From: Haplomitrium mnioides
Lineage: Eukaryota; Marchantiophyta; Haplomitriopsida; Calobryales
NCBI GenBank assembly: GCA_049999725.1
Contig: JBNGIS010022222.1
Span: 1 to 26,604, forward strand
DNA length: 26,604 nt
Direction of reading: 5' to 3'
Shown: piece by piece, positions 1 through 10,914 of the stretch
Layout of the letters: each line of letters begins with the position of its first letter
How positions within the stretch are numbered: the first letter of the stretch is position 1
Position numbers and translations under genes: made by a program
Notes under the pieces: generated by a model
What the model was told of the DNA's origin: nothing
Databases searched by the model: none
Seen by the model: the letters and a program-made list of their open reading frames with translations, nothing else

Positions 1-232
1 GTTTACAACAAATGTTTCACTTCTGTCAAATGTCACTAATGACATTTGACATAAATTATATACCTATGAAATATCAGCTTTAAAATGCATCTAATAAGAA
101 CATAATTAAGTCTGTACAGATTTTGCTAAAAACAAAAAAAACCATATTTCCTCCAATGTCCTTGAAATCCTCCACATCCTTCCTCCAAATACCCTATCTA
201 TTATGCCATGAATTTCAAACATAGAAGAAGCC
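1..232. other. AT-rich flank without a gene
   Basis: I see no coding sequence here. The stretch is AT-rich and changes sharply to GC-rich sequence near 233, which marks the edge of the relic block to the right. Its only structured element is the hairpin listed separately at 25-50. Confidence 0.6.
25..50. repeat. Perfect 11-bp inverted repeat with 4-base loop
   Basis: GTCAAATGTCA at 25-35 is followed by CTAA and then by its exact reverse complement at 40-50. A perfect 11-bp stem is unlikely by chance in so short an AT-rich flank. It could be the tip of a foldback or MITE-like element cut by the window edge, or a simple hairpin. No target duplication can be assessed from here. Confidence 0.75.
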
Positions 233-1905
233 ATGTATCCGCCTCATGCCTTCACAGTCCGCTGCACCGCCGTTCGATGCCGCTCCGCAGGGGGTAGGCG
301 GACCATCGCATTGACCTCTCCTCATGTAGTTGACCCGCACGTTGCCCGAGGTCTGGTGAACTCCTCTCATAGCGCCGCGTGTCCCGTGAATTGCCTCGGG
401 GTCCCTGGAGTCGCCACGTCCTCCGAAGAGCGCCATCCGACGCCGCCTCGCAAAGGGGTAGGCGGACTGTCGCGCTGACCTCCTTCCGATGTTGACCCAC
501 GGAAACACACCCAGGCCCCTCAACGCGCCACATTTCCGAAGCCTCCCGCGGACTCCCTGTGCTCGCCACATCATCCGTAGAACCGTCGCGGACTTCCCGT
601 GCTTGCCGAATAAGAACGGTGGCAATGTCGTCGTTTCAATGTACCTTCGAAGTAAGAACTACGCGCGCCCAAGGCTAGCTTCATTATCACTTCTGAAAGC
701 TCGCCATAAGAACTACAAGGTCCTTTCGAACCGTTCGCCCCTTTCGAATTTTCGGATGCCAGCCGCACCCCGTCAAACTTTTACCTTTCTGGACGCCGAA
801 GCTGCAAAGAGTCATCTTTTCGGCGCCGCTAGCTCCTCTGTCGGTCGCACCGGCGTTAGCTTCGTTTTCCGGCTGCTCTCATCTCGCTCGCCGATTCGCC
901 AACATATTGTCCTTCCGTTGTGCCCTTCGTTTCCCCCCACCGGATAGATGCCATATTGCCCTTCTAGCTCAGCCTTCTTCTCATTGGACGGTTGGCGATG
1001 GGTCACCGCTTTGCCACTAATGCGCGTCGTTTGAACCGGTTTGCCGACAAGTCACCTTTTCGCCTTCACTCGCTCTTATTCGGTTAGATCAGGGATCAAT
1101 CCCCCTTTCGGCTCTCCTCTGTGTTTCCTTTTGACGAATCGCCCCTTCAGCTTCCACGCTCCTCCTCCTCTCGGATCTTCGATAGATCGTCCTTCCGGCA
1201 CTCTCCCATTTTCCTTCGGCCAGACCTGGGATAAGTTGCGGTTTCGGGCCCTTCTCCTTGCTCTCGTGTTGGGTTCCTCGTGGATCCCTCTTAACTGGGG
1301 ATCCCCACGTCGTAAGACGGATCGAAACCAGGTTAAGTGGGCTCCCCACTTAGGGAGGCGCCTGTCTGCAGATCCACGGGCCTCGTGGTGCTGCAACGTC
1401 GTCCGTGGAATCCCTCGAAGGGCTCCGGAGACGCTACATTTCCGTGAGATCTCGCGAGACCTTTTGGGGACCCCACTCTTTAGCCAAGATTCCAAACTCA
1501 AAGAAGAGTGTTGATCGACCCTCGTTGAGCGCGCTCCTGCTTGCGGGATCGAGGGGTCCCTCTTCCCTGGCCTTGCTCGCCCTCGTGACGATCTCACCTC
1601 CTCCTTTCAGCTCCTGACCCTTGCTTCCCGATTTGTGGCCGATGCAGGACCCCTGCAATCTGTTTTTCTTCGGAGTGCCTTCGGATTTCCTTGTTGCTGA
1701 TCCGTTCTTCTTCCTTCTGCGATCGCCTCGCCATAGGGGGCTGCTCTGTTCATTCTCCTCATGCTCCGATCCCCGCATCCTCCTTAAGCCCACGGATTCT
1801 CGCTGGCGTGCTTTGAATTTGAAAATAGGGCCCCTCCCCTGGCTGGCGATCACGGCCCTCTCCTCATCCCTTCCGCCATGATCTTGTTTTCCTCCCATGA
1901 CTCAT
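233..1905. mobile_element. Relic of a giant gypsy LTR related to the one at 8400, mixed orientation
   Basis: This GC-rich, gene-free block resembles internal parts of the giant LTR. In plus orientation, 265-330 and 411-450 resemble the LTR near 10785-10850 and 19534-19610: a GCCACGT core, then GCGCC, TCCGACGCCG and a TTGACC run. In reverse complement, 1282-1358 aligns with 9766-9842 with roughly four in five bases identical by eye, including AAGTGGGGAG, CCACTTAA and GTTAAGAGGGAT. The stretch around 1045-1065 matches the AAAAGGTGAC-TGTCG motif near 9868. The block also holds a diverged direct repeat offset by about 164 bp (GGTAGGCGGA at 293 and 457). The open frames here are low-complexity and match no protein I know. 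It is probably an old, rearranged copy or pair of copies of the same LTR family. Confidence 0.6.
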
Positions 1906-2040
1906 GCGTCCTGCTCTTAGTAACAGTTTGAGGTAATCAGCGGTTCCTTAAAGGCCTTCACACTCGCAAAGGGGACATATTGCCAATGGTGCTTCTGATT
2001 TCGCGCATTTAGCTTTAGTGCTCCAAACCACCGGCTGACA

Positions 2041-3703
2041 TGGAATGTAGATATAGTTAAAGAAATCATGTTTGTACAATGAAACATAGATGAAGATCGA
2101 AAAAGCATGTTTGAAAGATGGAATGTAAAGATGGATCAAAAAAGTTTTGTCGTATAGAATGCAGATAAAGATCCAAAACTCCTGTTTGTAGTACAAAATG
2201 TAGATTAAATTCCGAGAATCATGTTTATAGGATGCAATGTAGATGAATATCGAAAAATCATGTTTTTAGGATAGTATGTAACTATAGATTGGAAAATCAT
2301 GCTTTAGGATGAAATATAGATGAAGATTCAAAAACCATGTTTGTAAAATGGAATGTAGATATAGATCGAAAAATCTTGTTTGTAGAATGCAATGTAGATG
2401 AGGATCCAGATTTCATGTCTGTATATTAGAATTTAAATATAGATAGAAAACTCATGCTTGTAGGATGATACATATAGGAAGAACTAAAAATCATGCTTGT
2501 AAGATGGTATGTAGATTAAGATCAAAATTATATTTGTAGCATGGAATTTAGATGAAGATCTTAAAATCATGTTTGAAAGATACAATGTAGATATAGATAA
2601 AAATACATATTTGTTGGATGTATTGTAAATGAAGATCAAAAAATCATGTTTGTAGAATGGAATGTAGATGTAGATCAAGAGATCATGTTTGTTTGATGGA
2701 ATATAGATGAAGATCAAAAAAACGTGTTTGTAAGACGGAACGTAGATATAGATAAAAAAAATGTTTGTAGTATAGAATGTAAATAAAGACTAAAAAATCA
2801 CGTTTGTAGTCTAGAAATTAGATTAAGTTCTTATAATCATGTTTATAGGATGAAATGTAGATGAAGATCGAAAATCATGTTTGTTTTAGCTTTAGATTAG
2901 AAAATGATACTTTAGAGTGAAATGTAGATGAAGATTGAAAAACCAAGTTTGTGAAATGGAATGTAGATATAGATCAAAAAATCATGTTTGTAGGATTGAA
3001 TGTAGATGAGGATAGAAAAATCATGTTTGTATAATGGAATGTTGATATAGATCAAAAAGTCATGCTTGTAGGATGAAATATATCAGAACTAAAAATCAAG
3101 TTTATAGAACGGAATGTAGGTGAAGATAAAAAAAATATGTTTGTAGGACGGAATATAGAGGACAATCCAAAAATCATATTTGTAGGATGGAATGTAGATG
3201 AGGGTCAAAAATATATGTTTGTAGTATGGGATGTTGATGAAGATCGAGAAATCATGTTTGAAAGATACAATGTAGATAAAGATCAAAACATTTTGTCTGA
3301 ACGATGGATTGTAGATGATAATCCAAAAGTTATGTTTGTAATATGGATTGTACATATAGATCAAAATTTCATGTTTGTAGAATGGAATGTAGATATAGAT
3401 CAAGAAGTCATGTTTGTGCAATGCAATGTAGATATAAATCAAGAAATCATGTTTGTACAATGAAATGTAGATGAAGAACTAAAAATCATATTTGAAAGAT
3501 GGAATTTATAGACCGAAAAATCATGTTTGTAGATGAAGATCCAAAAATCATGTTTGTAAGATGGAATGTAGATCTAAATCAAAGATACACGTTTCTAAAA
3601 TGGAATGTAGATGAAGATGACAAAATCATGTTTGTTGGATATAATGTAGATAAATATCGAGAAATCATGTTTGTAACATAGAATGTAGATATAGATTGAA
3701 AAA
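2041..3703. repeat. 39-bp minisatellite, about 43 units
   Basis: Tandem units follow the consensus GGAATGTAGATGAAGATC, then AAAAATCATGTTTGTAGGAT, with a period of 39 bp in the regular part (3190-3463) and 36-40 bp elsewhere. Units differ at several positions, so the array is old. Because 39 is 13 codons, long stretches stay open on both strands. The plus strand at 3137-3463 reads 13-residue units such as MFVGWNVDEGQKY, MFVVWDVDEDREI and MFVEWNVDIDQEV. The minus strand at 3089-3460 reads KHDFLIYIYIPFY-type units. Indels break the frame in the left half. There is no sign of a start context or non-repeat protein domain, so I treat it as a repeat and not a gene. Confidence 0.9.
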
Positions 3704-4491
3704 TAAATAGTCATTACTTTGAACTTAGAACCGCTAGTCAGTTCGTGTTGTATTTCCCGTTGCAAACTTTTTATTTTCAAATTTTTGCTTCAAAAATAAC
3801 ATTTTTTGACATTTACGAACTTTTCATTAGAAAAACATTTAGCTTGAAAATTGGTTTATTAAGATACCTATTGTATTTTGGAAAAACTTTAGCATTCAAT
3901 ATTTCGTAAGAAAAACCAAAAAAAGAAATGCTATATTATAACGAGATAAACAAAAAAGAAAAAATATTGATAAAACATGATAAAGATATATAGTCATTTT
4001 TTTTTTCTTAAATTTTTAAGAAAAACCTTCAAGATACAAGTCCTAAAACATTTATGAAAAACAAATCCAAAGCAAATATGATGTTGCAATATACACTCAC
4101 TTATAAATCTCTAATCTAGTAAGAGTTGCTTTGAACTTCTAGTTACATTCGGAACAAAAAAAAACAAAAAAGAAGACCTATGCTTGTATAAACTTCAAAC
4201 ACGCAAATCAAAAAAGATGATGCATTTAAAAAAAATCAATCTAACATTCCAAAGCAAGCAAGCAATGAATCATCAATAAAATGAAAATTTGAATATCCAA
4301 AATAAAATCACAAATAATAAAATCATTGTTAAATTTTACAAAAACAATTGGTTTTATTCAAAAATCATTTTGCAAAAGAAAAAAGATCGTCAAGAAAATA
4401 CTTAATAACTTTTATTTGGAATGCTACAAGAATATGGATCAATCACAAAATATATATTCTTAAAATACTTTATTATATATGGAAAATTACA
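3704..4491. other. AT-rich gene-free stretch
   Basis: There are many A and T runs, no frame longer than about 60 codons that looks protein-like, and no recognisable repeat family. It lies downstream of the stop codon of the decayed minus-strand gene, so its right end could include that gene's 3' untranslated region and polyadenylation region. Confidence 0.5.
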
Positions 4492-5400
4492 TCACTCTAC
4501 GGCTACATCTTCAGCCTTATCCTCTTTAGAAAGGATGGTCTCATCCAAATCGATACACCAAGAAGCTTGGGCATCTCAGGCTGCATAAGAATCTTGTGAA
4601 GGCTTTTCGATCTCAGACATTGCAACAGAATCACCAGATGGACCAGCAATACCAAGAGGAACAAGCTCCTTATGGTACACATATACAATCCGAGATTTTG
4701 TAACATCAAATGACAAAGAAGTCATCATCAAAACTCTCTCGGTCATGTAGATAGATTGACGTCTATCATACTCGATAGAAATGAAATTTTACATCAAATT
4801 TAGAGCACAAAAAGGCATGTGCTACACCTAGAGCAAAGATCAAAGATTCAATCTTGCTCTATTGACAAATAGTCGATGAAAAAATTGTACAAAGGTTGAG
4901 GCTTTTGGTACTCATTCACAAGAGCATCATCTTCTCAATGTTTGAGTTTCGTTGAAATAGCTGAGCAGCTGAAAACACTCCACACTATCTGTCATGGATG
5001 GTTGCTTGCATCATCCGATTGTAAGTTGAAGAGCTTCATACTTTGCTTGCCTTCCTTTGTCCAATAGCCCTGAGTTCAGTACTCGTGGGCGTGAGCTATT
5101 CTATAACCCCTTGAATGATGAATGTTCTTTTTGTCCTTCATTGAGTCCATCAACATAGGACATTAAGTCCTTGTCTTGCTCTTCAAGCCCTCCTTCAATT
5201 GGAGGGACATTAGCGTCATTTTGCTGCCTTCCCTTCCACTTTGTGGCTATCTGACAGTGGAGCAAAAAACCAAGAGGGTATGATACAAGAGTTGGAGCTT
5301 GGTCTTGATCTTCATTGGCTTCTTCGACCCCAAAACTCTTTCTCCTTTTTGCAACGGCCATGAATTTCTTGGCAAGTTGCCGTTTAAACGTTTTTTCATC
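4492..5400 (-). pseudogene. Decayed unrecognised gene, C-terminal part
   Basis: Minus-strand coding-like sequence in pieces. 5400-5101 reads ...KRQLAKKFMAVAKRRKSFG, then an acidic stretch EEANEDQDQAP and later YVDGLNEGQKEHSSFKGL. An in-frame stop follows at 5101-5103, and the same frame then continues (LLDKGRQAKYEALQL, SVECFQLLSYFNETQ). A frameshift leads to DDALVNEYQKPQPLYNFFID. The final piece reads YDRRQSIYMTERVLMMTSLS, then HKELVPLGIAGPSGDSVAMS, and ends EDKAEDVAVE at a TGA at 4492-4494, with one further TGA inside. A pyrimidine-rich tract followed by AG near 5400 looks like a splice acceptor. I do not recognise the family. Orientation and an acceptor facing the donor at 23249 suggest it is the 3' part of the gene whose N-terminal half is at 23250-25333. 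Confidence 0.45.
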
Positions 5401-5465
5401 TCTCAAAAAACAAGGAGAAAAAATAATAGGAGAAAACAAAAACAAGAAACTTCTTTAAAAAAGAA

Positions 5466-5692
5466 GGGCAATCCATGTGAGCATGGGCTTGAGAGTCTTT
5501 GCTCGCATGGACTCTTGAGCCAATGCGCACAAGGACTCTGAAGTTCATGCACGGAAGGACTCAAGAGTCTATGAGAGCATGGACTTAAGAGTCCTTACGC
5601 GTGGACTCTCAAGTCCATACGAGCATGGACTTGAAAGTCATTGCAAGCAAGGACTTGAGAGTCCATGCGAGCATAGACTTGAGAGTGCACAC
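5466..5692. repeat. Short dyad repeats (GGACTTGAGAGTCC type), left array
   Basis: There are about nine to ten imperfect units of 22-25 bp built on GAGCATGGACTTGAGAGTCC. Each core, GGACT-TGAG-AGTCC, is an inverted repeat, and units occur in both orientations (GGACTCTCAAGTCC as well). The array runs directly up to the Copia LTR, and a further piece continues on the far side at 23130-23190. Copia therefore inserted into this array, which appears to lie in an intron. Confidence 0.75.
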
Positions 5693-5906
5693 TATCAAAA
5701 TCACTACACACAACTCACAAAATCACATACACTCAGGGGATGGAGAAGTTCTCTATATTCATAGATGGCTCAAATGGCCTCAATAATACAATAGGGGAGG
5801 AGTGCTCACACGACTACAATCTGCCCCAGATAAATTACAAACCCTAGCTAAACTAAGAGGGCTGCTAGCTCAGCCTGGCAACCTATTAGAGCTCGACATT
5901 TCAACA
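5693..5906 (-). repeat. Copia 3' LTR
   Basis: In element orientation it begins TGTTGAAATGTC (right edge at 5906) and ends near 5693. The terminal dinucleotide on the plus strand is TA here where the other LTR has TG, which is one of its point changes. Its length is identical to the partner at 22916-23129. It is flanked on the left by the target duplication CACAC and on the right by the polypurine tract. Confidence 0.93.
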
Positions 5907-8399
5907 CTCCCCCTCGAGCTCAACATCTGTACACCAAGTTGCCGTCTGAATCTCTGCAACTTTTCGGCGTCCAACGCCTTCGTAAAAATATCAGCAACCT
6001 GTCCTTCAGTGCTGATGTACAGCAGATCAATCACCCTGGCCAACACTTTCTCTCTCACAAAATGATAATGCACCTCAATGTGCTTTGAACGTGCATGAGA
6101 AAGAGGATTGTTAGCCAATTGAATACTGCTAATATTGTCACAATGAACCTTCACTGGTTCCTCCACTTTGACATCCAAATCCTGTTATAATTTCAGTAAC
6201 CACATTACCTCACAGGTGGCCATGGCTGCCCCCTTGTATTCAGCCTCCGTACTTGATAAAGCAATTGTAGGTTGCTTTTTGCTGCTCCAAACGATTCCAA
6301 CACTACCAAATAAAAAACAAAGCCACTAGTGGACCTCCTATCACTAGCACTTCCTGCCCAATCTGCATCCGTGAAACCCAAAAGCTCAAGTTTGTTGTTG
6401 TTGTCATAAAACAGCCCATACTGAAGTGTAGCTTTTACATACCGAAAAATTCTGCGCACTACATCCAAATGATGCTTCTTTGGTTCTTGCAGAAGCTGAC
6501 TTACCAGACCTACAACATAACTTAGATCTGGTCTGGTGATGGTAATGTAAATCAGGCTGCCTACCATCTGTCTGAACCTTGTTGGATCCTCAATCAACTC
6601 TCCTTCATGATCGATCATTTTTGTATTCTGATCTAAGGGAGTTGTAATCGATTTGCAACCTGTCATGCCATATTTGGCCAGCATATCCAAGGCATACTGC
6701 CTTTGGATCATCCATATTCCCTGCTCTGTTTTAATCACCTCAATTCCAAGGAAATGTCGTAACTCACCAAAATCCTTCATGTCAAACTTTTGTTGCAGCA
6801 ATTTCTTCACTTTAGCAATATCTTGCTCACTCTCTCCTATCATAATCAAATCATCTACATAGATCATAATGAGCATCATTTCTTTCTCTGTTTTCCTTAC
6901 ATACAGAGAAAAATCAGCGTCTGACACCTTGAAGCCTACTGAAACAAGTTATTCGCCTATCTTGTTAGACCATGCTCGAGGTGCTTGCTTCAATCCATAT
7001 AGTGCCTTCTTCAACTTGCATACATGATCTGAATGCTCAAGATAAACAAAATCATGTGGCTGTACCATGTACACCTCCTCTTCAAGCTCCCCATGTAGAA
7101 ATGCATTTTTTACATCCATTTGTTGCAAAGTCCACTTTTTCGATGCAGCTAGTGCTATAACTGCCCAAACGGTTGTCATTCTTGCTACAGGGCTGAAGGT
7201 CTCCTCATAGTCTATCCCATGAGTCTGGACATACCCCTTGGCCACTAACCTGGCCTTAAATCTGCTTATGTTGCCATCTTCACTCCTCTTCAACTTGTAG
7301 ACCCATTTGCATCCGATTACTTTCTTCCCTTCGGGTAAATCAACCAGCTCCCAAGGCTGGTTTTTCTGAAGAGCTTCCATCTCTTCTACCATTGTAGCTT
7401 CCCATCTCTCATCTCCTATAGCATCCTCAAATATGACAGGTTCTTTTTCAGTGATTACTTGCACCATATATGCATGATGTGCTGCAAACGCTCCTTTGTG
7501 TATCAACCTGTCACAGATTTTCTGCATTCCTTCTACTTTGAACTTAGGCAGCCCATTGACTACCCTTGAGCCCTGCATATTCCTCAGCTTTTGAACATTA
7601 ACATGCCCAATCCTTTTGTGCCATATCTCTATGTCTGACACAACTCCTATACCGTGTACAAACATGGCTTCTGAAATTTTAGGCATGCTCACATCCAATG
7701 TGAACATCTTGCCACTCCTACTTCCTTTTGTGATGAGGCTACAATTGTTTCTCCAATCCTCAATAAACATATTAGTGGGGTTCAACCTGACCTGCATATT
7801 CTGCTCTACACATTGTCCAACTGAGATCAGATTTTTCTGAATCATTGGCACATGTATCACATCAAATAGGCACTTTGTTTTGCCATTCTCTAGTACTATT
7901 GGTATGCTACCAATTTGATGGATAGAATGCATAGTAGCATTACCTGTCTCCACATAACCAAGTGTACTCAAATTTTTGGTTTCCTTAAACCACTCTCCAT
8001 GGCCTGTCATGTGATTAGAACATGCAGAATCAACAAACCACTTATCTCCATCATTGTTTTGCTTCCCATATGCTACAGATGAGTATCCATGCTGCATGAC
8101 AAACAATATCTCATTGTTTGACTTACTAGAACTTATATAGTTCCCCTGCACTCTGTTGTTTCTCATGTCAATCTGTTTTTTGTAGCAATCTTTTGCCATG
8201 TGACTTGGCTTACCACAGTAATAGCAGTCTCCCTCTAAATGTTGTGGTTGGCTTCCACGTCCTCTATTACTCCCCCTGCCTCTGAATTGGCCTCTACTAG
8301 CAAACTGGTTTGATTGGCGATGTTGATTTTATGCATTGTCGTTTGAATGACCTCTGCCAACATTACTCCTACCATAGTTTCTGCCTCCTCTTCTGGCCC
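5870..8399 (-). pseudogene. Copia gag-pol polyprotein remnant
   Basis: Reading down from 8399: an RGG-rich gag tail with one in-frame TAA (near 8331), then a CX2CX4HX4C zinc knuckle (CYYCGKPSHMAKDC, near 8240-8190), then protease with WFVDSACSNHMTG (near 8040). The pre-integrase segment WHKRIGHVNVQKL follows, then a jump near 7510 straight from KICD to a post-integrase spacer. The whole DDE core of integrase is therefore deleted. RT follows, with WELVDLPEGKKVIGCKWVYK, FKARLVAKGY, QMDVKNAFLHGELEEEVYM and YVDDLIMIG (near 6870-6840). A TAA at 6949-6951 splits RT. RNase H has DADWAG, a frameshift near 6310, a TAA near 6183, and the tail DIFTKALDAEKL. The frame runs about 12 codons into the 3' LTR before its stop. 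The order PR-IN-RT-RH identifies Copia. Confidence 0.92.
5907..5918 (-). other. Copia polypurine tract
   Basis: Read on the minus strand this is CTCGAGGGGGAG, ending exactly where the LTR's TGTTGA starts. A purine run in this place primes plus-strand DNA synthesis in LTR retrotransposons. Confidence 0.8.
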
Positions 8400-10020
8400 T
8401 GAACTAGGTCCGTCCAGGGGCAGAGAAGGGAATGCAGTGGCCTTACACCCCTCTAGGGGGCTGCCTCTCGAAACAACAAAGGAGTGGGAGGTTCATATAT
8501 GGCATCGACCGTCTGGGGAAGAACTTATGGGATATTAGGAGGGCACCTTCTCCTCGGATCAAGACCACGAATCAAGGATTTCGCAGGCTGGGGGAATCAC
8601 GCGCATGGGAGAAAGGGGCACTTCAGGCCGAGGAGCGGGCTGGATCAATCAGCACAGCTCAATCCGACGAGATCAATCAGCCACATTCGAATAGCCAAAG
8701 GGATTGCAACATGAGCGAGCGTGTAGAAGAGATCAAAGAATTTGCCAGAGGAGAGAAATTGTGAGCAAGAGGGAAAATTGAAGCACGGAGGTCAGGGAAG
8801 AGCAGAAGCGAGTGTCTGGAGGGGAACATTGGATCACCCAAGGGAGGATGGTGTTCCCACAGAAATCGTGGGTGAGGAGGAAATTGGATTGTGAGGAGAG
8901 AGGAAAGGAATTGAAAGGGGCATGGCAATTGGGATCGGAAGGGGCAGGGGGGAGATGAGTTGATCGTCAAAGGAAGGGTCGACCCAAGATGGAATTCCAA
9001 GAAGATTTTTCTAGGGAATCAAATCCAGCAAATCGTGGTAGCATATTTGAATCACAAATGGGAGTGGGTGTCATAGGATGACTAGATCAGCAGAAGATCG
9101 GCCCGGAAGCAGAAGTCTCGCAAGGGGACAATTTGATTTTGGACGAGGAATTTGCATAGCCAGAGAGATCAGTGCAGAACGACCACTGCTGCAGAGGGAC
9201 CGCACAGGAAGAGAATTTGGACATGATTCGAAAGGGGAAGTTTGCCGTAGGAGAATTTCACGCAAGCATAGGAGGAGTCGAATAGAACCAGCATTTAAGG
9301 TGGGATTGATACAAAGGGGAATCGCGCAATGACCAATAGTAGAATTCGCATGAGAGGAAGGGAGATTGAATTGTGCATTACAGAGAGAGATTGAAAAGGA
9401 ATCAAGGAGGAGAATTACATGGGGGAGAGTCAATTGTGCAACAAAGAGAGGTCACCATGAGGAATTCGAAGTGAGGGCTCGATCTGAGGAGGTTGGAAAT
9501 CGAGCAAGTGGAGGATTGCGAGAGGTCGCCACAATTTGCCAGGGAGAATTGGGGCGGTTGTCTAGAGGAGAATTTGATCGCGAAGGTTGGAGAATTCTCA
9601 GGGAAGATCGAGGGGGCTGGAGGATCTCGCCAAAATCGGCAAGGGTGAGGATTGATTTGCAAGTAAATTGCGCAAAGAGGGAGGTGGGATTTGAAGGGAT
9701 CGCAAGAGAAGAGTCGAGGTCGAGAAGTCTGTGGTGTCTGATCCAAAGAACGGATCGGAAATTGGCCTTGCTAAGTGGGGAGACCACTTAATGTGGTTCC
9801 GATCTGTCTTCCGATGTGAGGAGGACCGGTTAAGAGGGATTTCGAAGGGGGTTAATTAATCGGGCGAAAAGGTGACATGTCGAAGATTCGGACGCGAGGA
9901 AGGAGACTTTGAAAGTTCGAATCGGAAGTCATTCGAAAGTTGAAAATGGATCTCCAAGCTACATGGTTCTTACATCAAACTTTTCCACAAGTCAAGTAAA
10001 TAAGCCTTCTTCAATGTTCT

Positions 10021-10029
10021 TATATAAAA
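10021..10029 (+). promoter_or_regulatory. TATA-like box in the 5' LTR
   Basis: TATATAAAA lies in a stretch of about 130 bp (9955-10085) that is nearly unchanged between the two LTRs, while neighbouring parts differ at about 10% of sites. This is a candidate core promoter for the element. The assignment rests on motif and conservation only. Confidence 0.4.
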
Positions 10030-10119
10030 CTTTCTGATGTCTTGGTGAAGAGAAGGAGCCTCTCAAGGGTTCTTATATCAAGGGAGGTTGCCGAAATGAA
10101 GATAAGACGAGGTTTCACC

Positions 10120-10450
10120 TGAAGAACAAGGCGTCGAAACAGTGAGCTATCGACGGTCTGGATAGAAAGGGGAAGAGGTGCCAAAACAGGGATATGTCGA
10201 AGAACCAGTTGGGAGAGGAACAAGGGTGTTGAAATGGCGATCCATCAAAGGTCCGACCAGAGGAGGGGCAAATGGTGTCAAAATGGAGATATATCAATGA
10301 TTCGCCAGAGGAAGCACGAAGAGGCCGAAAACATGACTTATTGACGGTCTAGCCAAAAGGAGATTTGAGTGTCGAAATAGGGATAAAGCGAAGGTCTGGC
10401 CGGAAAGGGGATGGAGAGCCGAAAGAGTGATAAATCGCAGGCATAGCCCA
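10120..10450 (+). repeat. Diverged ~55-60-bp tandem modules inside the LTR
   Basis: About five units follow the pattern GTGCCGAAACAG-GATATATC, then AAGGTCCGGCCAGAGGAGG. Examples start near 10131, 10180, 10225, 10275, 10330 and 10365. Isolated copies recur near 10627-10690 and 11125-11180. The same units sit at matching places in the 3' LTR (about 18880-19170, 19370-19440 and 19890-19960). The array is therefore part of the LTR and older than this insertion. Confidence 0.65.
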
Positions 10451-10733
10451 CTTAAGGGTTTTCCGATTTGCCATTTGATGTGGATCTCCCCAGTTAATAT
10501 GGTTCCGATTAGCCTCCCCACGTGGGGAGTCCACCTAATAGGGTTCCGTCGGGACGCATAACGGGGGATCAAGGAAAGGGCGTCGTAAGGGCGATCTATC
10601 ACGGGTTTGACCACATGAAGACAGGGTGCCAAAAGAGCAACTTATCAACGGTTTGGTTAGAGGAGGAACGATGGTGCTGAAACAACAATGAATCGAAGAC
10701 CCGCGAGTCCGAGGAATCCAAGGGGTCCCCCAA

Positions 10734-10914
10734 CGTGCCACGTGTCACCCATCTAAAGTCCACGGAATTCTACAGGGTGCCTGAAGTGCCACGTGTCCGA
10801 GGGGCGCCGTCCGACGCCGTTTTCCGCATGGAAGTTGGACCGCCACCTTTGACTAAGAATCTGAAGTTGACATGCAGTCTGAAGAATCCAACGGATCCTT
10901 TGACGTGCCACGTG
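10734..10914 (+). promoter_or_regulatory. Cluster of G-box-like CCACGTGTC sites in the 5' LTR
   Basis: GCCACGTGTC occurs near 10737, 10789 and 10904, each within a recurring ~50-110-bp module (GTGCCACGTGTC, then TCCGA or TCAAC). A weaker form, GCCACATGTCA, lies near 11233. CACGTG is the G-box core recognised in plants by bZIP and bHLH factors. Repeated sites suggest, but do not prove, an enhancer role. In the 3' LTR the corresponding sites are partly mutated to CACATGTC or CATGTGTC. Confidence 0.4.

Noticed and set aside
215-1900. Several open frames of 60-170 codons on both strands
   Set aside because: GC-rich overlapping frames on both strands with low-complexity Arg/Ser/Pro-rich products and no domain. 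They are explained by the LTR-relic composition.
3089-3460. Minus-strand frame of KHDFLIYIYIPFY repeats as a membrane protein gene
   Set aside because: It is the complement of the 39-bp array. The period of 13 codons alone keeps it open, and there is no unique sequence around it.
2041-3703. CRISPR array
   Set aside because: Units abut with no unique spacers, they diverge gradually, and the context is a plant-type genome.
8432-8764. 110-codon frame at the LTR start, also present at 17185-17532
   Set aside because: Its presence in both copies follows from LTR identity. The product shows no domain, and three frames overlap there.
9366-9791. 141-codon frame inside the 5' LTR
   Set aside because: Purine-rich DNA yields an Arg/Glu/Gly-rich product with no domain. 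The 3' LTR counterpart is broken, and an opposite-strand frame overlaps it.
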